A stretch of 64,000 nucleotides of DNA, taken from assembly GCF_022602565.1 (NCBI RefSeq), contig NZ_JALBCV010000002.1:321835-385834 (forward strand), in the 5' to 3' direction. The translations under genes and the position numbers were made by a program. Of the stretch, positions 42,469 through 50,967 are shown one piece after another. This DNA is from Rosenbergiella metrosideri. Its GTDB lineage: Bacteria; Pseudomonadota; Gammaproteobacteria; Enterobacterales; Enterobacteriaceae. The notes below the pieces were generated by a model. It made no database searches and had not been told where the DNA came from. It was given only the letters and a program-made list of their open reading frames with translations. The stretch's first letter is position 1, and each line of letters opens with the position of its first letter.

Positions 42469-44586
42469 ATGAATTCTCTTTTTGCCAGCACCGGTCGTGG
42501 ACTGGAAGAACTTTTAAAAACAGAACTTGAGAGCTTTGGGGCTCAAGATATACGACTGGTACCGGGAGGTGTTCACTACAGTGGTAACGATGAGGTGATG
42601 TACCGGAGCCTACTCTGCAGCCGTATCGCCTCGCGCATCATGTTACCGCTGGGAGAATTCAACGTTTTCAGTGACCTTGATCTCTATGTGGGGGCACAAT
42701 CCATTGCTTGGGATGAGATTTTCGAGCCAGAGTCCTCATTCGTGATCAATTTCCAAGGGACTAACGACGAAATCCGTAACAGTCAATTTGGTGCGCTCCG
42801 GATCAAAGATGCTATCGTCGACAGCTTTACCCGTAAAAATCTTCCTCGTCCTAATGTTGACCGAGATTATCCGCATATCCGTATTAATGCATGGTTACAT
42901 CGCGACAAAGTCAGCATCTCCTTAGATCTCAGTGGTGATGCCTTGCATCAACGTAATTATCGTCATGCCACGGGTCAAGCGCCGCTTAAAGAAACATTAG
43001 CTGCCGCGATCATTATGCGTTCGGGCTGGAAACCGGGGACACCGATGGTCGATCCGATGTGTGGATCGGGGACGCTATTAATTGAAGCGGCGATGATAGC
43101 GGCCGATCGTGCACCAGGGTTGTTACGCGATCACTGGGGCTTCTATGCTTGGAAAAAGTTTAACGAAAGCGAGTGGGACAAGATTGTGGCTGAGGCGCAA
43201 CAGCGCGCGAACTTAGGCATGCAAAGTAAGCAAATCCGTTTCTTTGGTTACGATAAAGACGGTCAAGTTTTAGAGCGGGCACAAACCAACGCACGTCGTG
43301 CGGGCGTTGCGCCCTTTATTAGCTTCAAACGTCAAGACGCGATCCAACTTAAGAACCCGCAGCCTGAAGCGGAAGTTGGCACGGTGATCAGTAACCCCCC
43401 TTACGGCGAACGTCTTGAGAACGAGCCTGCATTGATTGCTTTACATAGCCAATTAGGCCGAATTCTTAAAGCACAGTTTGGCGGTTGGAATCTGTCGCTC
43501 TTTAGCGGATCGCCAGAGCTGCTCGATTGCTTACAATTACGTGCAGACCGTCAATTTAAAGCGAAAAACGGTCCGTTAGATTGCGTTCAGAAAAATTATA
43601 AACTGCGTGCCTCCGTAGAGGGACAGGTCGTCGGGGAGTTAGCACCGGACTTTGCCAACCGCCTGCGTAAAAATATTAAGAAGTTGGATAAATGGGCGAA
43701 GCAGGATGGGATAGAGTGTTATCGTATCTACGATGCTGATCTGCCTGACTATAATATCGCGATCGACCGCTATGCTGACTGTGTCGTGGTTCAAGAGTAT
43801 GCGCCACCGAAAACGGTCGAGCCGCATAAAGCACGTCAACGTTTGTTCGACGTAATTAGCGTGACGTTGCAGGTGCTAGAGTTACCAGCGAATAAATTAG
43901 TGCTTAAAACTCGTGAACGCCAAAAAGGCACGCAGCAATATCAGAAATTAGCGACAAAAAATGACTTCTTCGAGGTAAGCGAGTTTAACGCACGCTTTTG
44001 GGTTAATTTGACGGACTACCTCGATACTGGCCTGTTTATTGACCACCGTCTGGCGCGTAAAATGCTGGGGGAAATGAGTCGTAATAAAGATTTCCTTAAC
44101 CTTTTCGCCTATACCGGTACCGCCAGTGTTCATGCTGCCTTAGGTGGAGCGAAATCGACCACTACAGTCGATATGTCTCGGACTTACTTAGAGTGGGCGG
44201 AGCGTAATTTCCAATTAAACGATATTTCAGGACAATCGCACCGCTTGATTCAAGCCGATTGTCTAAGCTGGATTAGAGAGTCACGAGAAACCTTTGACGT
44301 GATCTTTATTGATCCGCCAACGTTCTCCAACTCTAAGCGGATGGAAGAGAGCTTTGACGTACAGCGCGATCACCTATCGTTGCTGACCGATCTCCAGTAT
44401 CTGTTACGGACCGGTGGCACTATTATGTTCTCGAACAATAAACGTGGATTCCGTATGGACCATGAGGGCCTAGCCGCTATCGGTTTACAAGCGCGGGATA
44501 TTACCGCTAAAACACAATCTCAAGATTTCTCTCGCAATAAACATATCCACAATTGCTGGTTAGTTACGCGTGTAGGTCAGGAATAA
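42469..44586 (+). CDS. rlmL: 23S rRNA (G2445-N2 / G2069-N7) methyltransferase RlmKL
   Basis: A 705-residue fusion of two Rossmann methyltransferases. The N-terminal half has a THUMP domain, then the RlmL domain with [15 protein letters not shown] and the catalytic SNPPYGERL, making m2G2445. The C-terminal RlmK domain has [20 protein letters not shown] and [12 protein letters not shown], making m7G2069. E. coli RlmKL has 702 residues. Start ATG at 42469 ([16 protein letters not shown]); an in-frame GTG at 42421 lies in the promoter. uup follows after five bases, so they are likely one unit. Confidence 0.97.
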   Translation: MNSLFASTGRGLEELLKTELESFGAQDIRLVPGGVHYSGNDEVMYRSLLCSRIASRIMLPLGEFNVFSDLDLYVGAQSIAWDEIFEPESSFVINFQGTNDEIRNSQFGALRIKDAIVDSFTRKNLPRPNVDRDYPHIRINAWLHRDKVSISLDLSGDALHQRNYRHATGQAPLKETLAAAIIMRSGWKPGTPMVDPMCGSGTLLIEAAMIAADRAPGLLRDHWGFYAWKKFNESEWDKIVAEAQQRANLGMQSKQIRFFGYDKDGQVLERAQTNARRAGVAPFISFKRQDAIQLKNPQPEAEVGTVISNPPYGERLENEPALIALHSQLGRILKAQFGGWNLSLFSGSPELLDCLQLRADRQFKAKNGPLDCVQKNYKLRASVEGQVVGELAPDFANRLRKNIKKLDKWAKQDGIECYRIYDADLPDYNIAIDRYADCVVVQEYAPPKTVEPHKARQRLFDVISVTLQVLELPANKLVLKTRERQKGTQQYQKLATKNDFFEVSEFNARFWVNLTDYLDTGLFIDHRLARKMLGEMSRNKDFLNLFAYTGTASVHAALGGAKSTTTVDMSRTYLEWAERNFQLNDISGQSHRLIQADCLSWIRESRETFDVIFIDPPTFSNSKRMEESFDVQRDHLSLLTDLQYLLRTGGTIMFSNNKRGFRMDHEGLAAIGLQARDITAKTQSQDFSRNKHIHNCWLVTRVGQE

Positions 44587-44591
44587 TAACA

Positions 44592-46511
44592 ATGTCATTA
44601 ATAAGTATTCATGGGGCTTGGTTGTCCTATAGCGACGCGCCATTACTGGATAACGCTGAATTACATATCGAAGAGAACGAGCGTGTCTGTCTCGTTGGCC
44701 GAAATGGTGCGGGAAAATCGACCCTGATGAAAATCATTAATCAGGAAGTTCCCCTCGATGATGGCCGTATTGTTTACGAGCAAGATTTGGTTATTGCTCG
44801 CTTACAGCAAGACCCGCCGCGGAATATTGCTGGCTCGGTCTATGATTTTGTTGCCGAAGGGGTCGCTGAACAAGCGCAGCATCTTAAAGCTTACCACGCG
44901 ATTTCGCATACCGTAATGCAAGACCCAAGCGAGAAAAATCTTAACGAGATGGCTCGCCTGCAGGCGGTGCTCGACCATCAGAATCTCTGGCAACTTGAAA
45001 GTCGGATCAACGATGTATTATTAAAAATTGGTCTTGATGCAGACACTGAGCTCTCTTCATTGTCTGGTGGGTGGCTACGTAAAGCGGCACTTGGCCGTGC
45101 ACTGGTATCAAATCCTAAGGTTTTGATGCTAGATGAGCCAACCAACCACCTAGATATTGAAACTATTCACTGGTTAGAGAATTTCCTTAAGAGCTTTAAC
45201 GGCAGTATCATCTTTATCTCGCACGACCGTTCCTTTATCCGCAATATGGCGACGCGTATCGTCGACCTCGATCGCGGTAAATTAGTCTCATGGCCGGGTG
45301 ATTACGATCAATATCTGCTGGGTAAAGAGGAGGCATTGCGGGTTGAAGAGCTGCAAAATGCAGAGTTTGATCGCAAGTTAGCGCAAGAAGAGGTGTGGAT
45401 CCGTCAAGGAATCAAAGCGCGTAGGACCCGTAACGAAGGTCGGGTGAGGGCGCTTAAGGCACTACGTCGCGAGCGTTCTGAGCGCCGAGAAGTGATGGGT
45501 AAGGCTAACATGCAGGTCGGTGAAGCAAGCCGTTCCGGTAAGATTGTTTTCGAGCTGGAAGACGTCGTTTACCATGCTGGCGGTAAAACGCTGGTGGATC
45601 AGTTCTCTGTGCAGGTCCAGCGCGGCGATAAAATCGCCCTGATCGGTTCTAACGGCTGTGGTAAGACCACCTTGCTACGTTTAATGCTTGGCCAACTTAA
45701 GGCCGAACAAGGTCGTGTGCATATTGGGACGAAATTGGAAGTGGCTTACTTCGACCAGCACCGTGCCGAATTAGACCCAGATCGTACCGTTATGGATAAC
45801 CTGGCCGAAGGTAAGCAAGAAGTACTGGTTAACGGTAAGCCTCGCCATGTACTCGGCTACCTACAGGACTTCTTATTCCACCCTAAACGTGCGATGACAC
45901 CAGTAAGGGCGCTGTCAGGCGGTGAAAGAAATCGTTTACTATTGGCTAAATTGTTCCTTAAACCAAGCAATCTGTTAATTCTCGATGAACCGACTAACGA
46001 CTTAGATGTAGAAACGTTGGAGCTTCTCGAAGAACTCATCGATGGATACCAAGGTTCAGTGTTACTGGTTAGCCATGACCGTCAATTCGTTGATAACACC
46101 GTGACGGAATGTTGGATCTTCGAGGGCGAAGGAGAAATTGGTCGCTATGTTGGGGGCTATCATGATGCACAGCATCAACGCAGCACGTCGCGGGGTTCTC
46201 AGCGTAAGTCTCGCCCAGCGCCGGTAGTGGAGACCCCTGCTGTTGAGGGGAACAAATCATCCGTCGCTAAAAAAGCCTCGGCGAAACTAAGCTATAATCT
46301 AACGCGTGAACTTGAACAACTTCCGCAGAAGATGGAAAACTTAGAGGCTGAGATCGCGCAATTACAGAGCACGATGGCGGATGCCAGCTTCTTTAGCCGT
46401 CCCCATGATGAGACTCAGCCGATTATTGATAAATTGGCAGCGTTAGAAGACGAGTTCAATATTGCCTTCGAGCGCTGGGAATATTTGGAAAATCTGAAAA
46501 ATGGTGAATAA
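44592..46511 (+). CDS. uup: ABC-F family ATPase Uup
   Basis: A 639-residue soluble ABC-F protein with two nucleotide-binding domains and no membrane part. NBD1: GRNGAGKST, LSGGWLRKAALGRAL, LMLDEPTNHLD. NBD2: GSNGCGKTT, LSGGERNRLLLAKL, LILDEPTNDLD. A charged inter-domain linker with WIRQGIKARRTRNEGRV lies between them, and the C-terminal domain (about 570-639) is a coiled coil known to bind DNA in E. coli Uup. Roles reported are in precise transposon excision and ribosome-related functions. Start ATG at 44592 is nine bases after AGGA; upstream in-frame codons overlap rlmL and are rejected. pqiA begins 14 bases later. Confidence 0.96.
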   Translation: MSLISIHGAWLSYSDAPLLDNAELHIEENERVCLVGRNGAGKSTLMKIINQEVPLDDGRIVYEQDLVIARLQQDPPRNIAGSVYDFVAEGVAEQAQHLKAYHAISHTVMQDPSEKNLNEMARLQAVLDHQNLWQLESRINDVLLKIGLDADTELSSLSGGWLRKAALGRALVSNPKVLMLDEPTNHLDIETIHWLENFLKSFNGSIIFISHDRSFIRNMATRIVDLDRGKLVSWPGDYDQYLLGKEEALRVEELQNAEFDRKLAQEEVWIRQGIKARRTRNEGRVRALKALRRERSERREVMGKANMQVGEASRSGKIVFELEDVVYHAGGKTLVDQFSVQVQRGDKIALIGSNGCGKTTLLRLMLGQLKAEQGRVHIGTKLEVAYFDQHRAELDPDRTVMDNLAEGKQEVLVNGKPRHVLGYLQDFLFHPKRAMTPVRALSGGERNRLLLAKLFLKPSNLLILDEPTNDLDVETLELLEELIDGYQGSVLLVSHDRQFVDNTVTECWIFEGEGEIGRYVGGYHDAQHQRSTSRGSQRKSRPAPVVETPAVEGNKSSVAKKASAKLSYNLTRELEQLPQKMENLEAEIAQLQSTMADASFFSRPHDETQPIIDKLAALEDEFNIAFERWEYLENLKNGE

Positions 46512-46525
46512 CGCATTGGTGCAGT

Positions 46526-47797
46526 ATGAGTAACCCTTGCCAACAGGATCAGACTCACCGCTGGGTACTATGTCCCCACTGTGATATGACCACTAAGCTA
46601 CCCGGCCTTGCGCCGGGTACGCGGGCAACCTGTATGCGCTGTGAAAGCACCTTGGCAACCGCATGGCATGAACCCCTGCGTCGGCCAATGGTTTACGCAT
46701 TCTCAGCCTTAGTCATGTTAGCGTTGGCTAATCTTTTCCCCTTTATTAGCATCAGCGTATTGGGGATGACTAACCAAATCACGCTGCTACAAATCCCGCA
46801 AGCGATGGTTGATGATAGATATCGTTTCCTTGCAACAATATTCCTGTTGTTTGTGCAGATTATTCCGGCAATGTGCCTTGCCAGTATATTAATTCTTACC
46901 TTAAACCGACATTTACCCCATCAACTCACCATACCCCTTGCCAAAGGCCTGTTCTACATGAAGAACTGGGGCATGGCAGAGATCTTTATGGCGGGGGTGT
47001 TAGTCAGTTTTGTCAAATTAATGGCCTACGGTAAAATCGGGCTAGAGCTGGGATTCTGGCCATGGTGCCTGTTTTGTATCGCCCAATTGCGGACATTTCA
47101 GTGTTTAGAGCGTCATGTCATTTGGCAGCGTATTAGTCCACTACCGCCTTTACCCACTGAACCGACCGCGGGCATTAGCGGCATAAACCAAAATTTACGT
47201 AGTTGCCCCTGTTGTACTGCGATAGTGGCAGCCGATGAACCCTATTGCCCTCGTTGTCATCAACGTGGCCATGCGCGTAAACCACGAAGTTTGCAGTGGA
47301 CGCTCTCGTTACTCCTGACCTCAATCATTCTATATATCCCCGCGAATGTCTTGCCGATCATGGTGACCGATGCCTTAGGCAGCGCTTCGGGATCCAATAT
47401 TCTGGCGGGGGTTATATTCTTATGGAATGAGGGGTCGTGGCCAATCGCGATGATCATTTTCATTGCCAGTATCCTCGTACCCAGCATGAAAATTCTTGCT
47501 ATTGGATGGCTGAGTTGGAATGCGGGCGGCTATGGAGCGCGAGACAACCACCGCATGCAAATCATCTATGAAATTGTTGAGGTAGTCGGCCGTTGGTCAA
47601 TGGTTGACGTCTTTGTTATTGCTGTACTCTCAGCGTTGGTCCGCATGGGTGGATTAATGAACGTCTATCCGGCTGAGGGTGCGTTACTATTTTGCTTAGT
47701 CGTTATTTTAACGATGTTCTCAGCACAAGCTTTCGATCCTCGCTTGCTATGGGATCGAGAAAGTATCAAAAAGAGTGAGGAAGAGTCCATTGAGTAA
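46526..47797 (+). CDS. pqiA: Intermembrane transport protein PqiA
   Basis: A 423-residue integral inner-membrane protein with eight predicted helices arranged as two PqiA repeats. Each repeat is preceded by a zinc-ribbon: CPHCDMTTKLPGLAPG...CMRC near residue 17 and CPCCTAIVAADEPYCPRC near the middle. PqiA partners with PqiB and PqiC in a lipid-trafficking bridge between inner and outer membranes, paraquat-inducible under SoxRS in E. coli. Length is close to the E. coli protein (417). The stop lies inside the start of pqiB, overlapping by eight bases. Confidence 0.95.
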   Translation: MSNPCQQDQTHRWVLCPHCDMTTKLPGLAPGTRATCMRCESTLATAWHEPLRRPMVYAFSALVMLALANLFPFISISVLGMTNQITLLQIPQAMVDDRYRFLATIFLLFVQIIPAMCLASILILTLNRHLPHQLTIPLAKGLFYMKNWGMAEIFMAGVLVSFVKLMAYGKIGLELGFWPWCLFCIAQLRTFQCLERHVIWQRISPLPPLPTEPTAGISGINQNLRSCPCCTAIVAADEPYCPRCHQRGHARKPRSLQWTLSLLLTSIILYIPANVLPIMVTDALGSASGSNILAGVIFLWNEGSWPIAMIIFIASILVPSMKILAIGWLSWNAGGYGARDNHRMQIIYEIVEVVGRWSMVDVFVIAVLSALVRMGGLMNVYPAEGALLFCLVVILTMFSAQAFDPRLLWDRESIKKSEEESIE

Positions 47798-49433
47798 TCA
47801 TCATTTTGGTGAAGCCAAGATCAAACAAATCAAACGCTGGTCACCGGTTTGGATAGTACCCATCATCACCATCCTGATAGGATCATGGATTATTTATTAC
47901 CATTTCTCGCATCAAGGGCCAGAAGTGGTGCTTGTGACCAGTAATGCTGAGGGGATCGTCCCTGGAAAAACGGCGATTAAAAGCCGTAGCGTCGATATAG
48001 GGATGGTCGAAAGTGCCAAACTTAGCGATGACTTACAACACGTCGAGATCCGTGCCCGACTCAATACCGGTATGGAAAAAATGTTGCACCAAGATAGTGT
48101 TTTCTGGGCGGTTAAGCCACAGATTGGCCGTGAAGGGGTGACTGGCCTCGGTACTTTGCTGTCTGGCTCCTATATAGAACTTCAGGCAGGCAGTAAAGGT
48201 GAAGAGCCCGCACAATATAACTTGTTAGATTCACCCCCTCTGGCTTCACCCGATGCTAAAGGCATCCATATCAACTTGAACAGTGAGCAAGCGGGTCAAC
48301 TTAATGCAGGAGATCCCGTACTCTTTAGGGGCTTCCGAGTGGGATCGGTGGAACTTAGTCGTTTCGATGCCGATGAACGTCAAATGGAATACCAACTCTT
48401 TATCCAAGCGCCTTACGACCGTCTGGTGACCAGTAATGTTCGATTCTGGAAGGATAGCGGTATTGCCGTAGATATGTCAGCGTCTGGTATGCGTGTTGAA
48501 ATGGGTTCATTAACGACGTTATTTACAGGTGGGGTTAGTTTCGATGTACCAGAAGGATGGAGCGTCGGAACGAAGGTGCCTAATGATACACATTACCATT
48601 TGTTCAATGATCAGCACAGTATTAGTGAATCGCTGTATACCCAACATTCTGATTACCTCTTATTCTTTAATGAATCGATACGTGGTCTACAAGAAGGTGC
48701 GCCAGTCGAATTTAGAGGGATACGCTTAGGGACGGTCGCTCAAGTACCGTTTATCATTCCCAATATGCTGAAAAAGTTAAACGGCGATTACCGGATACCT
48801 GTATTAATCAAGATCGAGCCGGAACGTTTTTCTAAAAAACTGGGAGACGATTTTAATTTACAACAACGTCTGTCCGATGGCTTACAGCACGGGTTACGTG
48901 CCAGTTTGAAAACCGCTAACCTGATCACTGGGGCTTTATACGTTGACCTTGATTTCAATAACGATGCGGGCGCTTACAAAGGACCTACCCGTTTCGATCA
49001 CTACAACATTATTCCAACAGTCAATGGCGGTATCACTCAAATGCAGCAAAAAGTGATGGAGATACTGGACAAATTAGAGAAGTTACCCCTAAATCCTTTA
49101 CTGAATGAAGCAACGGGGACATTGAAAGAAAGTCAAAAAACGCTGCAACAATTGCAAACGACTTTGGATCATGTTAACAAAATCACGAGTAGTCCGGCGA
49201 TGAAAACCTTACCGGACGATGTGCAACAGACGTTGCGTCAACTCAGTCAAAGCTTGAAGGGATTACAGCCAGGTTCTCCGGCTTACACGAAGTTGCAGGG
49301 AAATCTTCAACACCTGGACCAAGTGTTAGTGGAATTACAGCCAGTCCTTCGTACCCTTAATACAAAGAGTAACGCCTTGGTATTTGAAGCAACGCCGGGT
49401 AAAGATCCACAACCTAAAAAGGCTAAAGAGTGA
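47790..49433 (+). CDS. pqiB: Intermembrane transport protein PqiB (MCE domains)
   Basis: A 547-residue protein with one N-terminal membrane helix (WIVPIITILIGSWIIYYHF) and three MCE domains (starting near VVLVTSNAEGIVPGKT, IHINLNSEQAGQLNAGD and YLLFFNESIRGLQEGA). The C-terminal alpha-helical stretch (about 430-520) is the needle-like coiled coil that spans the periplasm. The start is judged to be TTG at 47790, with GAGGA eight bases upstream, giving MSNHHFGEAKI that aligns with E. coli MESNNGEAKI; GTG at 47775 lacks a ribosome site. It overlaps pqiA by eight bases and pqiC by four. Confidence 0.93.
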   Translation: MSNHHFGEAKIKQIKRWSPVWIVPIITILIGSWIIYYHFSHQGPEVVLVTSNAEGIVPGKTAIKSRSVDIGMVESAKLSDDLQHVEIRARLNTGMEKMLHQDSVFWAVKPQIGREGVTGLGTLLSGSYIELQAGSKGEEPAQYNLLDSPPLASPDAKGIHINLNSEQAGQLNAGDPVLFRGFRVGSVELSRFDADERQMEYQLFIQAPYDRLVTSNVRFWKDSGIAVDMSASGMRVEMGSLTTLFTGGVSFDVPEGWSVGTKVPNDTHYHLFNDQHSISESLYTQHSDYLLFFNESIRGLQEGAPVEFRGIRLGTVAQVPFIIPNMLKKLNGDYRIPVLIKIEPERFSKKLGDDFNLQQRLSDGLQHGLRASLKTANLITGALYVDLDFNNDAGAYKGPTRFDHYNIIPTVNGGITQMQQKVMEILDKLEKLPLNPLLNEATGTLKESQKTLQQLQTTLDHVNKITSSPAMKTLPDDVQQTLRQLSQSLKGLQPGSPAYTKLQGNLQHLDQVLVELQPVLRTLNTKSNALVFEATPGKDPQPKKAKE

Positions 49434-49999
49434 AAAGACTTTTAATGACGCTGCTGGCTGTCTGTTTGACAGCTTGCAGTAGTAGCGAATCAACCAAATA
49501 TTATCAATTGACTACTCCGCAAGGCGGCACATCAGTAGCGACCTCGTCGTCTGCCTTCGGACAGCAGCCGAAACACCTCTGGGTGCAATCTATCAATGTG
49601 CCTGACGCGTTAGCCAGTACAGGAATTGCTTTTCAAACTTCTGACGTGGAATACCGCTTAGCTGAGCAAAATCTGTGGGCTAGCCCTCTTGATCAGCAAT
49701 TGCAACAGACGTTAGTGACTAACTTAAGTACTTTACTGCCGAATTGGTTAGTCACCAATAGTACGTTGAAGGGGGATGACGACTCATTGGCCGTGACAGT
49801 TACCGCATTCCAAGGTCGCTGGGATGGGCATGTACTGGTGAAAGGTTACTGGATCTATCAGCATCAAGATGAAGCGATACGTCGTACATTTGAGCAAAGT
49901 GTCCCACTTAAGGATGATGGTTATCCTGCCTTGGTACAAGCGCTCTCGCAAGCATGGTATCAGGAAGCCCAACAGGTAGCGTCACAGATTAGTCCTTAA
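49430..49999 (+). CDS. pqiC: Outer-membrane lipoprotein PqiC
   Basis: A 189-residue ABC-type-transport-auxiliary lipoprotein (formerly YmbA). The N-terminal signal ends in the lipobox LTAC followed by SSS, so it should be lipidated and, with serine after the cysteine, sorted to the outer membrane. There it anchors the PqiB needle. Start is GTG at 49430, overlapping the pqiB stop (GTGA), so translation is coupled. E. coli PqiC has 187 residues. No intrinsic terminator is obvious directly after the stop. Confidence 0.93.
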   Translation: MKRLLMTLLAVCLTACSSSESTKYYQLTTPQGGTSVATSSSAFGQQPKHLWVQSINVPDALASTGIAFQTSDVEYRLAEQNLWASPLDQQLQQTLVTNLSTLLPNWLVTNSTLKGDDDSLAVTVTAFQGRWDGHVLVKGYWIYQHQDEAIRRTFEQSVPLKDDGYPALVQALSQAWYQEAQQVASQISP

Positions 50000-50099
50000 G
50001 TATTGTGAGTCACCGAATAGTTTGACTTAGCTCAAAACTTGCAGAGCTGTTCAAAAAATACTCGTTGATCTCATTATGAGAGAGGGGTACAAAGGAGGA

Positions 50100-50117
50100 G
50101 GTGATAAATTTATCACC
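50100..50117 (+). promoter_or_regulatory. 18-base perfect palindrome in the rmf leader
   Basis: GGTGATAAA is followed immediately by its complement TTTATCACC, 40 bases before the rmf ATG. It can form a stem in the RNA, or be a dimeric operator in DNA. GGAGGAGG-like sequence abuts its left arm. Confidence 0.5.
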
Positions 50118-50156
50118 GATTCTTTTAACCAACTATCTTTATGAGGGTAAACGGAT

Positions 50157-50324
50157 ATGAAGAGACAAAAACGCGATCGTTTGGAACGAGCTTACTCACT
50201 GGGATACAAAACGGGAAAAAGCGGACGATCGAAAGAACTCTGTCCCTATCAAACGTTAGACTCAAGGTCACATTGGTTAGGAGGTTGGCGTAAGGCTATT
50301 GAAGAACGTTCAGCTTTCGCATAA
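50157..50324 (+). CDS. rmf: Ribosome modulation factor
   Basis: A 55-residue basic protein that turns 70S ribosomes into 100S dimers in stationary phase. The sequence begins MKRQKRDRLERAYSLGYKTG, followed by GRSKELCPYQT and HWLGGWRKAI, matching the 55-residue E. coli RMF nearly position for position. Start ATG at 50157 has only weak GGA upstream. In E. coli expression depends on ppGpp and growth rate. It sits between pqiC and fabA as in E. coli. It is shorter than most gene-finding cutoffs. Confidence 0.97.
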   Translation: MKRQKRDRLERAYSLGYKTGKSGRSKELCPYQTLDSRSHWLGGWRKAIEERSAFA

Positions 50325-50332
50325 AACAGACA

Positions 50333-50369
50333 TAAAAAAAGCAGATTTCACCAAATCTGCTTTTTTTTG
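50333..50369. terminator. Bidirectional terminator between rmf and fabA
   Basis: The stem AAGCAGATTT (50339-50348) pairs with AAATCTGCTT (50353-50362). It is flanked by A7 on the left and T8 on the right, so it works on both strands. Confidence 0.94.
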
Positions 50370-50380
50370 TGCGGCTAACT

Positions 50381-50899
50381 TTAGAAAGATTCGGTATCTT
50401 TGAATAGGCCGACTTTTAGGTCTGAGGCGGTATAGATTAATTTACCATCTACAAATACTTCTCCATCAGCAACACCCATCACTAATTTACGGTTGATAAC
50501 GCGTTTGAAGTGAATTTTGTAAGTGACCTTCTTCGCTGTTGGCAGAACTTGTCCAGTGAATTTTACTTCGCCTACGCCTAGCGCGCGGCCTTTACCTTCT
50601 GCGCCTAACCAGCCCAAATAAAATCCGACTAACTGCCACATTGCGTCTAAGCCTAAGCATCCTGGCATAACAGGATCGTTGACGAAGTGACATTTAAAAA
50701 ACCAAAGTTCTGGATTGATGTCGAGTTCAGCTTCGACGAAGCCTTTATCAAAGTGACCGCCATTCTCCGACATGAGAATGACACGGTCCATCATTAACAT
50801 ATTGTCAGCAGGGAGAGGGGGTCCATTTTCACCAAACAATTTCCCTTGTCCTGACGCGATGAGGTCATCTTTGCTGTAGGATTCGCGTTTATCTACCAT
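50381..50899 (-). CDS. fabA: 3-hydroxydecanoyl-ACP dehydratase/isomerase FabA
   Basis: FabA dehydrates 3-hydroxyacyl-ACP and isomerises trans-2- to cis-3-decenoyl-ACP, the committed step to unsaturated fatty acids. The 172-residue hot-dog-fold protein equals E. coli in length. The active-site histidine is in [13 protein letters not shown] and the aspartate in [13 protein letters not shown]. The remaining core [19 protein letters not shown] is conserved. Its promoter has a FabR-like operator in the spacer, indicating control by unsaturated acyl-thioester levels. Confidence 0.98.
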   Translation of the reverse strand: MVDKRESYSKDDLIASGQGKLFGENGPPLPADNMLMMDRVILMSENGGHFDKGFVEAELDINPELWFFKCHFVNDPVMPGCLGLDAMWQLVGFYLGWLGAEGKGRALGVGEVKFTGQVLPTAKKVTYKIHFKRVINRKLVMGVADGEVFVDGKLIYTASDLKVGLFKDTESF

Positions 50900-50932
50900 A
50901 ATTACATTTAGCCCTTTTCAATTGAAGCTCGA

Positions 50933-50961
50933 AGAATAGCGTACACTTGTACGCTGAGCAA
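50933..50961 (-). promoter_or_regulatory. fabA promoter with FabR operator in the spacer
   Basis: On the reverse strand TTGCTC (50956-50961) and TATTCT (50933-50938) are exactly 17 bases apart. The spacer is filled by the palindrome AGCGTACA-CT-TGTACGCT (50938-50955 on the forward strand). Its arms match the known FabR site of fabA/fabB in E. coli. Binding there would block polymerase directly. Confidence 0.75.
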
Positions 50962-50967
50962 GAGTTG

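Noticed and set aside
50005..50030. Possible CRP site (TGTGA) and TTGACT -35 before rmf.
   Set aside because: The second CRP half-site is missing and no -10 stands at the proper distance.
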